30,659 nucleotides of DNA from Paratrimastix pyriformis (lineage: Eukaryota > Preaxostyla > Paratrimastigidae): contig JAPMOS010000312.1 in assembly GCA_027972325.1 (NCBI GenBank), positions 1 to 30,659 on the forward strand, given 5' to 3'. The notes under the pieces were generated by a model, which worked only from the letters and a program-made list of their open reading frames with translations, searched no databases and was not told the DNA's origin. How positions within the stretch are numbered: the first letter of the stretch is position 1; each line of letters begins with the position of its first letter. The position numbers and the translations under genes were made by a program. Of this stretch, positions 18,186 through 26,265 are shown one piece after another.

Positions 18186-18262
18186 TCGCGTGGCCGTGTT
18201 GGCGCATGGCCCATGTTCGCGGGGCCCGTGTGGTCGCGGGACCCAGGTTGTCGCGGGGCAAG
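18186..18262 (-). repeat. Minisatellite CGCGACAACATGGGCC, 4 diverged copies
   Basis: On the minus strand four variant copies of the 16-bp unit follow one another, such as CGCGACAACCTGGGTCC and CGCGACCACACGGGCCC. Their divergence exceeds that in U1 and U2. Confidence 0.7.
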
Positions 18263-20329
18263 GCAGGAGGTCCCATGTCAACCACGATACCGTCGACCAG
18301 GGAGCCGACTCATGGCCCCGGATGATCTGCGGGCACACAGGCGCGGTTCCTGCGGCACAACCCGCCGGATTTTACAACGACGCACACTGCGAGCTTCTCC
18401 CCACACGTTCTGCTTTCGACACACTGGCGGTGACAGGAGAGGAGCTTCACCTATTTTGGGCGCGCACCAGGGGAGCGGCCCCCCGGTTTCGGATTGGCTA
18501 TTGGAGACGCGGAGACACGATGACTCGTTACGGACTTCATGTCCCACATGGAAGCATGGCGGCCGTCGCCACACCATGTTTCAGAGGTCTTATACCCTTT
18601 CGGAACCGAGGGAAACACTCCCCGTTGCTCTTTCTCACAGGAAATACGTTGGGATTGAAATGAGGGAAGCTTCGTGTGCTCGATGTGCCTGGGCCACCAC
18701 CCCGCGGGGCGGGAGGAGCATGACGTCCAAACAAATGTCCCCCAAGATGAGGAGACGTGTTCTAAGGAACTGGTCCGTCTTTTCCTCAAGTCCAGGATCG
18801 CGAGCTTCCAGGACATATAGGCCCCACGGTCGCGTTCTCTACTTCGACCATACACACCAGGGTTGTCCACCCCCTCGAGGCGGGGGTCTGCATCTGGCCT
18901 TGGATTTGCGGGCCATCCAGTCTCCTCGGTCATCGCAACAACCAGAAGGGAGCGGCACCAACTGCCGCCCTCACCCCCCCGGGGCCCCCACCGGTGGGGC
19001 ACGGGAAGAGCGCCCCAGGGGTCCGGCGCTATAGAAGTGGGGCCCCGAAAATGGGCAGTGCTGCCCACAATCAACACCCCAGTGAGGGGGTGAGGAAGCG
19101 CCTATGGCCGGTGGCGATACAAATACCCCGGCAACTTTCAGGCGCGGCAAGATGGGGCCCGACTGCCTTCACAGCAGCAGAGGGAAAGTCCGTCAGATGT
19201 TCTCTCTCCTTCCCCCTTGGGTGACACTCTCTGGCTGCGTACTTCCCACACCATGTGCACCTTCCAGTCACTGCCCATCACTCCGTCTCATCCCATCCCC
19301 ACCTCCAAGAGACATGAGGGGGGGCTCCGTCCCGGGAGGGCGAGCACCCCTGTCTTGGACCCATTGCAATCACTCCTGCTTGGGGTCACTCTGTCCCTTC
19401 ACAAACGAGACTGAGGACTGTGCACTTGACCGTGGTTCCCACAGCGGGGTCAAGCATTTCTGCTCCCCGTTGGGGGTTGTCCTGCCCGTTGGGGATTACA
19501 CCTCACACACGGACATGCATGACTGAAAGCATTTGGTTTGGCGAACCTGTGCTGGTCCGCGCCCACACCAGGCACCGATGCTCACACAGACCACTCTCAC
19601 TGGGTACAACAGACTGCGAGACCAGATCCCGAGAAAAGACATCCTCTCGGTAAGAGCATGTCAGGGACAGGCGCACAGACTGCTGCACCCACGGGTCCCA
19701 CGTTTGGAGGCTGGCGGTCGGGATCAGAAAACTTTGGGACTTCGGCACTGCTAGGTGTAGAGAATAAAGATAGTTCACTGACCGCCAGCAAGCTTAATAT
19801 TTTGCACTTCTTTCCTCAGTGGATCCTCCACACCTGAGGGTCGGTGCTGGTCCTCCTTTCCTTATGCTACATGGGACGCACCAGCACCAGTGATTGATGG
19901 TTTTTCTTTCCTGTGTTTACCCATGACCATCAACCCAACTGAGACCTGGGCATGCCTGCACCGCCGCTGGCTTTACCTTGATATGTTTCTCAGCCAGTGG
20001 GGGTGTCTGTCTGTGTGGATCACCCGCGCTGCTTTGCTGATGCTCTCTGATGGGCCTATGCTTGGGTGCCCATATTCCCCGGTGTGTTGATGGACTCCCA
20101 GCACCGAGGTAGGATAGCTTACACCCCGACGGGTGTATCTATCGACAGGGGTATATTTACCCACACATGTCTTCGCGACCACAGTGAAGGGCGCGCGCGA
20201 TGTGTCTTTGCACGTTCGTGTTCACTGCACCCATACCCACATTGCTCGGGGCGGGTGCTCTTGAGGGCGCCCTGCTGCCCTCTGGTGTGCGCTGCTGCAC
20301 GGCAGCAGCACCACGGATTGGTGTTTTTT

Positions 20330-21428
20330 CCGGGACGGGCCTGTGGGCTCATTATGTCCTGGTATGTCCTGTCACACCATCGTCTGGGGGCGGACCTGAG
20401 TGCGCCCAACATGCCCCTTGGATGCACTCTCACACCGGCAGCATCATCACAGCACCACCACCACCACTCGCGCCATCAGTGTGTGGCGTGGCTCAGGGCG
20501 GGCCTGTGTGCTCATCCTGTCCTGATGCGTCTGGGGACGGGACTGAGTGCGCCCCACATGTCCTCTGGTGTCCACTCTCACACCAACACTATCATCAGCA
20601 CCACCAGTGTGGTGATATTTCAGGGCGGGCCTGTGCGCCCATCATGCCCTTGAATGCGTCCTGACACACCAGGACAGCTGCTTGACTGCTTGAGGCGTCT
20701 CAGGGCGGGCCTGAGTGTGCCCACATGCCCTCTGGTGTGCACTCTCACACCAGCAGCAGCATCACACCAACACCATCACTCAGCGCCACCAGTGTAGTGA
20801 TATTTCGGGACGGGCCTGTGTGCTCATCATGTCCTCGTATGTCCTGGCACACCATCGTCTGCGGGCGGGCCTGAGTGCGCTCAACATGCCCCTTGGATGC
20901 ACTCTTACACCGGCAGCATCATCACAGCACCACCGCCACCACGCACCATCAGTGTGTGGCATTGCTCAGGGCGAGCCGGTGTGCATCATGCCTTGATTGG
21001 GTCCTGACACACCGGGACATCTGTTTGATGCGTCTGGGGGCGGGCCTGAGTGGCCCCCACATGTCCTCTGGTGTACACTCTCACACCAACACTATCATCA
21101 GCACCACCAGTGTGGTGATATTTCAGGGCGGGCCGGTGTGTTTGTCATGCCCTTTGAATGCGTCCTGACACACCAGGACAGCTGCTTGCCTGCTTGAAGC
21201 GTCTCAGGGCGGGCCTGAGTGTGCCCACATGCCCTTTGGCGTGCATTCTCACACCAGCAGCAGCGTCATACCAATACAATCATCAGCACCACCAGTGTGG
21301 TGATATTTCAGGGCAGACCTGTGTGCTCATCATGCCCTTGAATGCGTCCTGGCACACACCACGACTGAGCTGCGTGGTGATGAGTCTGGGGGCGGGCCTG
21401 TGTGCCCATGCCGCATGGTTTCATTCTC
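20330..21428 (-). repeat. Satellite array of the right arm
   Basis: This is the inverted counterpart of 10158-11240, with the same alternating G+C-rich boxes and linkers. The order of the boxes is largely kept, so the whole array was copied as part of the arm rather than amplified separately. Confidence 0.85.
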
Positions 21429-21831
21429 CCACCAGCAGCAACATGACACCAGCGCCTTCAGACCAGAGCCACCCCACCAGCATCAGGGTGGGGCTTTGCT
21501 GGGGGCAGTGTGAGACTCGATGTTTCATTCCTGCACCCGCATCGACTGATGCCTGTTTCTGGCGGGATGTGTCTGTGTGTCGTCGGAAGCAACAACAGCA
21601 TTCGGCACCTTTCAGGGGCGACCCCGGCACATGCGGGGGGACACGGTGGGATGTGTACCCCTCACCTGTTTGATGCTCCTTCTGGTGCGCTGTCCCTCCG
21701 GCACGCGCACGCGCAACATCAGGATGGGTATCCGGAGAGCCGGCTCATCGGCCAAAAGTGTTGAGCGGATCATCCTGTTAGCCGGGTCACGTAGAGTGCA
21801 GAAGGGGGGGGAAAGCTATTCCTTTGGTATG
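21429..21831. other. E1 segment outside the right arm, nothing recognised
   Basis: This stretch lies between the right arm and the right terminal repeat of E1. Its counterpart on the left is absent, because LINE copy 1 borders the left arm directly. A strong CCCCACC/GGTGGGG hairpin is near 21465-21490. No coding frame, RNA gene or repeat family is evident. Confidence 0.5.
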
Positions 21832-21964
21832 GTGTTCACTCTGTCTTGGTTTGGGTTTGTTTGGGGCTATCCCACGAAGGCTGTCCCTCGTTCTCCGAAC
21901 TCGTGAAGGAGAATGGTGGGATAGCCGAGTAATCTCTTCCCCAAACAAACCCAAACCAAGACAA
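21832..21964. repeat. Head-to-head junction of two terminal inverted repeats
   Basis: 21832-21913 is the right TIR of E1. 21914-21964 is the left TIR of E2. Because both share TGTCTTGGTTTGGGTTTGTTTGGGG-type and GGCTATCCCAC-type blocks, the joint forms a long imperfect hairpin in which the E2 side has about 13 extra bases (near GAGTAATCTCTTC). It could be two elements side by side, a joined-ends product, or a small foldback element of its own. Confidence 0.75.
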
Positions 21965-22244
21965 GTCTCCCACCCACCTCCCTGCCTGATGAGTGGCACT
22001 GGGTTTGTTTGTTGCTGCTTTCCCCGCGAAGCTTCTTCTCAACGTGTACCCAACCAACGTTCATGAATGATGGTGGGCATTTTCTCTTTGCAGCGCTACG
22101 TACCTTCGTACTTGCTCCCTTGGCTGTACTGCTGCCTGTGCAACCACACAGTCTGATTGACAAGTCGGGAGGGCTGCCTCGTGGGGGAGACGAGTGTGGC
22201 TGTTGTTCAACCGTGTTTGGTTCCCTTTGACAACAGTGTGGGGT

Positions 22245-22255
22245 CTCGTCGGGGC
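22245..22255. repeat. 11-bp target-site duplication, left
   Basis: CTCGTCGGGGC here is repeated exactly at 22418-22428 and brackets the 162-bp tail-only element. Length and exactness fit LINE-type target-primed insertion. Confidence 0.9.
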
Positions 22256-22417
22256 GTGTGTGTGTGTGTGTGTGTGATACTTCCCGGCTTACGCCGAGTC
22301 CGTTATCGGGCCGAAGCCCGCGGGTAACATAGACCTCGGTTCGCCTCTCGCGAGACAAGCTCGCAGAAGAACGCCGTGGCCCATGGTCGGCTCGCGCCCA
22401 CAAGGGGCGGTCACCGC
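22256..22417 (-). mobile_element. 162-bp tail-only LINE copy or SINE
   Basis: On the minus strand it holds only the last part of the LINE 3' UTR, starting GGCGGTGACCGCC, with the same cUUCGg hairpin (22307-22320) and GNRA hairpin (22283-22298) and a (CA)n tail. It is bracketed by an 11-bp target duplication, so it is a complete insertion event. It is either a severely 5'-truncated LINE copy or a SINE that borrowed the LINE 3' end. No clear pol III A and B boxes are seen, which favours truncation. It differs from the LINE copies by a few short deletions. Confidence 0.88.
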
Positions 22418-22428
22418 CTCGTCGGGGC

Positions 22429-23628
22429 CTTTTGCGACACCACCCTTCATTCACCCTCATTCACCCTTGTCTTATGTGATTGGGCATTCATGGGTGAGGT
22501 GGTCCTTCACCCCCAGCTACTTTGCTTAAACAACAGCTTATGGTCATCCTGCGCGTTGTACTCTTGGGGCACCATCATGCACCTTCAAAACGGTGTGGGT
22601 GTGTTGTCTTCCTTTCTTCTTGTCTGTGCTGAATGGGCAACAGCTCGAGGGACTGGTGCGGGGTGTTGTCTTTCACCCCCGTTTTTGTTGTGGCAACAGC
22701 TGTGTGGCTTTACCATCGTGGTGGTGGACACCATGCATCCTCCACACTCAGAATGGGGGGGGTTGGGGTTTGTTATTCACCGTCGTCTGTTCTGTTTTGA
22801 CGACAGCTCATGTGATTTCATCGCGGTAGTTGTGCCCGTGAACCACCCCACTCACCCCACCACACACCTCCCTCTCGCGGGAGGGATATTTGTGGAGCAC
22901 CCTGAAGTGGCGATCGATACGTCACCGTTCGTGCTCTCTCTCCCTTCGGGGTTTGCGTTTTTTGGTGGGGGGCTTGGGTTCTTTATACAGAACTCGACGT
23001 CCGCACGACAAGGGTCCTCCCACCGCTTCACCGGCGCCAGTCCGGCGTCTCGTGGCGAAGAAGCCGCGAGCACGGGGGCGAGAACCCTCCTGGGATCTGC
23101 GAGGCAAGGTGCCTGTCGCTGCTCCAGCGTGCTCTGCGATTCGCTCGACGCGTGCCTTTGGCCCGCGGCATGTCGGACAACGAGGCCCTCTCGCTGTTTT
23201 GTCCGATCTTCTTTATTGTTTTATTTGCGGGGGGTCCGACCCGTTGAGGGAAGGATACCCTATGGAGGGTGCCGAGTACGGGAAGACTCGGTGCCTTCGG
23301 GGCCTTTGAAGGTTTCGCCCCTCCTTTCATTTGTGGCTTCTCTCCCACCTGTTTTTTGCTGACCGGTTACAGCGGTGCGTCGGGGTTTTCTCCAGCCTCC
23401 TCTTTCCCTGACTAGACGTGCACCCCCCGGGGCGGGTCGCGACCCGCTTGAGGAGATGTATGGGGTTCGCATGGTTGATCTTGAATCTCTCTTCTTCGTT
23501 CTCATTGAAACCTTCGGGAGCTGTGACTCCCAGCTGGATTGTTTTACTGCGTTGCGCGGTACTGACTCCCTTCCCACCTTACTCTGCGTCGGTGGCTGGC
23601 GTGTCGTCGTCCGAATGGGCTTATGCTT
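22429..23628. other. E2 interior with a degenerate repeat around ACAACAGCT, no gene seen
   Basis: A CAACAGCT or CGACAGCT block recurs near 22533, 22638, 22694 and 22800, mostly about 105 bp apart, each preceded by a TTCACC- or TTTGTT-like stretch. This suggests an old, decayed tandem repeat. A plus-strand open frame crosses it but starts inside the LINE tail and has no protein-like pattern. Near 23268-23295 a GGTGCCGAGT/ACTCGGTGCC hairpin, with wobble pairs as RNA, is present. Confidence 0.45.
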
Positions 23629-23759
23629 AAAGGACAAGTCGACTGCCGGCACTGACATGACATGTCAAATTCTTTTTGATAAAATTTTTGGATGTCAGTG
23701 CCGTTTTGCGTGCTTGCTGTGCAAGTGTTCACTCTGTCTTGGTTTGGGTTTGTTTGGGG
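23629..23759 (-). repeat. 131-bp subterminal core, copy 2
   Basis: This is the near-identical inverted copy of 16625-16755, 7 kb away, next to the right end of E2. The same CGGCACTGACAT/ATGTCAGTGCCG inverted repeat is present. Confidence 0.88.
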
Positions 23760-23895
23760 AAGAGATTACTCGGCTATCCCACCAGATGTTTGGGTGGTCG
23801 AGCCAGTCCAGCGCAATGGACAGGCACTACAATCGCGCAGCCCCTAGGGAGGCACCAATGGTGACCCTCTTCGGGACTGATGAGGATCTTTGAAA

Positions 23896-24416
23896 ATCCT
23901 ATTATGAGATTGTGGTGGTGGGGGGTGGTCTCCTGTCGTAGGTGGTCTGGGAAGTCCGAATTCCATGAAGGATTTCTACGGACCTCCCTAGACCGACCAC
24001 CCCCCACCACCACGAGATAATCCCACCCACCTGCCCCAGGCCGCGACTTGGCGGTTTGCGGACGCTCTCCAGTGTGGAGAGGGTGAAGGTAAAGACATGC
24101 GACTCAGACCGGGTTTTTTACTAGCCCTTCTTTTTTCCCGGCAGAAGGATCGAGTCGGAAGGGCGCCCTTTCATCCTACCTCCCCTGGAGGGGTCCGTCG
24201 TAAGGGCGGAAGTCCGTGGTGCAGATCTTTGTCGAACGCGAAAATTCGCGGGGGATAAGGTCTCAAGTACCATGGAGAGGATAGCTATATTTGAAGGAAA
24301 AGAAAATAAGGATGAAAAATTAATCTTTAAATGTTTCGAGAGAGAATGAACATGGGATCCTTATCCTATTATTAGATTGTGGTGGTGGGGGGTGGTCGGT
24401 CTAGGGAGGTCCGTAG
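23896..24416. repeat. Foldback repeat cluster with a GTGGTGGTGGGGGGTGG block
   Basis: A block starting ATCCTATTATGAGATTGTGG at 23896-23930 recurs in direct orientation at 24363-24400. An inverted copy lies at 23976-24013. The inverted copy and 24379-24416 are perfect 38-bp inverted repeats around a 365-bp interior; 23902-23930 also pairs with 23994-24017. These are the parts of one or more small foldback or MITE-like elements. No clear target duplication is seen. Confidence 0.75.
24014..24378. other. Interior of the foldback cluster, hairpin-rich then A/T-rich
   Basis: The first 240 bp contain several short perfect hairpins, for example CTCTCC-AGTGT-GGAGAG near 24068-24084 and GCGAA-AA-TTCGC near 24238-24249. 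The last 100 bp turn A/T-rich, unlike everything around them. A small structured RNA or its promoter is conceivable, but I match no known RNA family. Confidence 0.35.
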
Positions 24417-24418
24417 AA

Positions 24419-24848
24419 CGTTAGCGCGAAGGCAGTGTTGGGACAACGCAGGACGCAGTCCGTTTCTTTTCCCCTTTTCTATTTGCCATTCGCGGCTTTT
24501 TTCAGACCGGCGAACTGGTGCGAATCGTTCCCTCTCTTTGGGCGCCCTTGGTGGGCCCATGGGATCTTTGCCTTCGCGGCATTGGCACCAGGTTTTGAAG
24601 CTGGTTCTTGGGTGGCCCGAATTGGTTTCGGCCTTTCCCCCTTTGTGATGCAGAAGGGTTGGTTTGCCTTCCCTTCTTCTGTTTCTCTGGACATCATTCC
24701 GGTTTCTCTGCAGATGATGGCCTTGCCCCCTCTGAAACCGCTGAGGCTTGCTGCGCGCCCCTATTTTTCTTTGGGTGGCTTCTTTTGCGCCACAAGCGAG
24801 CGGAGCGTTTTCTGCTCTTTTGCGGGAAAGAAGCGCATGTAATGCTCA
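24419..24848. other. Unassigned sequence, nothing recognised
   Basis: Between the foldback cluster and the next CA tail I find no repeat shared with the rest of the window and no convincing coding frame. Frames are open on both strands but lack protein-like pattern. Confidence 0.4.
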
Positions 24849-26086
24849 TGTGTGTGTGTGTGTGTGTCATACTATTCGACTGCCAGTAACTGCGCGCAAA
24901 ACACAGAAAACTGAAACAGAGGAAAATCCGTTCTCCGGTCGAAACCGGCGGGTGGCATGCCGACCTACACCCCTTCAGGGGTAGGCGCACAGACGGCATG
25001 GGGGGAAAGAGAGAGACTGGAATATCGTCAGGAAACAGAATCGTTCAAACACCTGAAATCAAACGGAACATCAAAAGAAAGAACGGGGCAAGTAAGGGGA
25101 CAACACTGAGACACGGGACAAGAAGGACAATGAAAGGGGGCGAAGGAAACAAAAGACGATGACAGTTAGAACGAAAAATATTCCCGAACCCAGCCTGAGG
25201 GGGGGGCGGAACCCATCCACCATGACCTACCACCTCGGTAGGACAGGCGGACAGGCCCCTGAATCCACCACCCCCACGCGCGTTGCTCCCTTCCCAAAGG
25301 CCCACGGTTGGCAACAGGCGAGAGGTCCCCCCGGCTGGGGACCAGGTCGGCGGCACCAATCTTGCGAACAGCAATGGAAGCAGGGTCCGGCGCCACGGCA
25401 GCGGGAGCAGGCGCCTTGGTGTCAGCCATGGCAGGGCCAGGCACATTCACAGCAGACACAGACAAGGGGGGCACAACAACAGGGGCAGCAGGGGCAGGAG
25501 CACCCACAGCCGGGGCGATCGACTTCTTGCCTCCGGGCTCTCCCCCCTTCACCGAGGCTGGGGCTAGGGTGTGGGAGCTCGCAGGCGGCTTGGCAACCAC
25601 TGGGTCAGGAACCGGGGTGGACGGGGCGGTGGGCGCCGCCGGTTGCTGTGCAAACGGGTTCCCAAATGGGGTCGGGACCGCAGGATGATGCCCAGTGGTG
25701 ACCTCAAAGGGGTTGGCAGCCCGTCCTTTCTTGGAGCCCGAGAGCGACTTCGGAGAAGGAGGGCTGCGAGGGTGCGGCGGACCTCCACCCAATTGACGGG
25801 GTGGGGTGGTGATACATGATGTCGGCCGACACCCACTCATTGAGGTTGTGTGACGTGACGAATCAGACGGTTTCAAAGAGCGGTTGGATGAGGCTGCGGG
25901 ACCACCAAAACGCATACTCATTGGGAGCTCCTCGGACGATTCCGATGAGATACTCTCCAAGTCCGATTGTCCAGCATGCCACGTGACAGAGCCAAACACT
26001 TGATAAAAGAAGTCAGTCATAGACGAAACGAGCATTTCTCGCTCGAGGCTGCCGAGCATTTCAACGATCGTCTTCAGCAATGCGTG
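24849..26086 (-). mobile_element. Part of a second CA-tailed retroelement, interrupted by LINE copy 2
   Basis: On the minus strand this segment runs from a frame of at least 304 codons (25166-26080), through a 300-bp 3' region, to a (CA)n tail at 24849-24867. The end reads AGTATGACACAC, against AGTATCACACAC in the LINE. Its 3' region carries CCGGT-TTCG-ACCGG near 24933-24946, again a UUCG tetraloop hairpin. The 5' part is cut by LINE copy 2, which sits within its reading frame. It could be a second LINE family, or a non-autonomous element mobilised by the LINE. No reverse transcriptase is present in the visible part. Confidence 0.5.
25166..26080 (-). CDS. Unrecognised 304-residue frame, helical head and Ala/Pro-rich body
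   Basis: The frame begins MLKTIVEMLGSLEREMLVSS and continues with a helical stretch (MTDFFYQVFGSV). It then enters an Ser-rich acidic patch (ESISSESSEE) and a long Ala/Pro/Val-rich low-complexity body (residues 100-240). Open codons extend upstream of the first Met to the LINE junction at 26086, so this is probably only the C-terminal part of a longer protein whose start was cut off. It could be a gag-like or ORF1-like protein. I recognise no domain; the low complexity means the open frame itself is weak evidence. Confidence 0.4.
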   Translation of the reverse strand: MLKTIVEMLGSLEREMLVSSMTDFFYQVFGSVTWHAGQSDLESISSESSEELPMSMRFGGPAASSNRSLKPSDSSRHTTSMSGCRPTSCITTPPRQLGGGPPHPRSPPSPKSLSGSKKGRAANPFEVTTGHHPAVPTPFGNPFAQQPAAPTAPSTPVPDPVVAKPPASSHTLAPASVKGGEPGGKKSIAPAVGAPAPAAPVVVPPLSVSAVNVPGPAMADTKAPAPAAVAPDPASIAVRKIGAADLVPSRGDLSPVANRGPLGREQRAWGWWIQGPVRLSYRGGRSWWMGSAPPSGWVREYFSF

Positions 26087-26103
26087 GGTGTGTGTGTGTG
26101 TGA

Positions 26104-26265
26104 TACTTCCCGGCTTACGCCGAGTCCGTTATCGGGCCGAAGCCCGCGGGTAACATAGACCTCCCGGTTCGCCCTCCTCGCGAGACAAGCTCGCAAGAAG
26201 GAACGCCCCAAGTGGCCCATGGGTCGGCTCGCGCCCACAAGGGGCGGTCACCGCCGACACTCGGA
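26104..26265 (-). other. 3' UTR of LINE copy 2 with two tetraloop hairpins
   Basis: The CGGGC-TTCG-GCCCG hairpin is at 26133-26146 and the CTCGGC-GTAA-GCCGGG hairpin at 26109-26124, both unchanged from copy 1. The spacing to the tail is also the same. Confidence 0.75.

Larger units (their letters stand above)
17332..21428 (-). repeat. Right arm of the giant imperfect inverted repeat
   Basis: This 4.10-kb arm is the reverse complement of 10158-14209. Compared with the left arm it lacks about 50 bp near 18430 and one of the three hairpin units, and carries four instead of two minisatellite copies. It is wholly inside E1, so the simplest reading is that the left arm is what remains of a second, inverted copy of the same element family. 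Confidence 0.92.
16578..21913. mobile_element. 5336-bp element with perfect 82-bp terminal inverted repeats (E1)
   Basis: The first 82 bp (starting TTCTCCTTCACGAGTTCGG) are the exact reverse complement of 21832-21913. TGG precedes the left end and follows the right end, a possible 3-bp target duplication. Inside are a repeat core (16625-16755), a 0.58-kb spacer, the whole right arm (17332-21428) and 0.4 kb of unassigned sequence. No transposase is recognised, so it would be non-autonomous. A 3-bp duplication fits CACTA-like or PIF/Harbinger-like transposons, but the ends match neither well. The right flank is another TIR rather than continuing U sequence, so the locus has been rearranged and the TGG may be chance. 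Confidence 0.65.
21914..23784. mobile_element. 1871-bp unit with perfect 50-bp terminal inverted repeats (E2)
   Basis: 21914-21963 (TGGTGGGATAGCCGAGTAATC...) is the exact reverse complement of 23735-23784. The right end continues into the same 131-bp core (23629-23759) that E1 has at its left end, while the left end does not. It contains a LINE-tail insertion (22256-22417) and no recognisable transposase. No clear target duplication is seen. E1 and E2 may be two non-autonomous relatives, or halves of one larger unit (16578-23784) split by an internal joint. Confidence 0.6.

Noticed and set aside
21429-21630. Missing LINE endonuclease beyond the right arm, which would mean that the palindrome is inserted in the LINE
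   Set aside because: The minus-strand frames there show no APE endonuclease motif, so LINE copy 1 is not continued on the other side.
22376-23362. Plus-strand frame of 328 codons
   Set aside because: Its start lies inside the LINE tail, it crosses a decayed tandem repeat, and it shows no domain or usual composition.
23868-23905. CTGATGAG followed by GAAA, reminiscent of a hammerhead ribozyme core
   Set aside because: The bases between the two motifs do not form stem II, and no stem I or III partner with a cleavage triplet is found. GGAT/ATCC pairing conflicts with the ribozyme fold.
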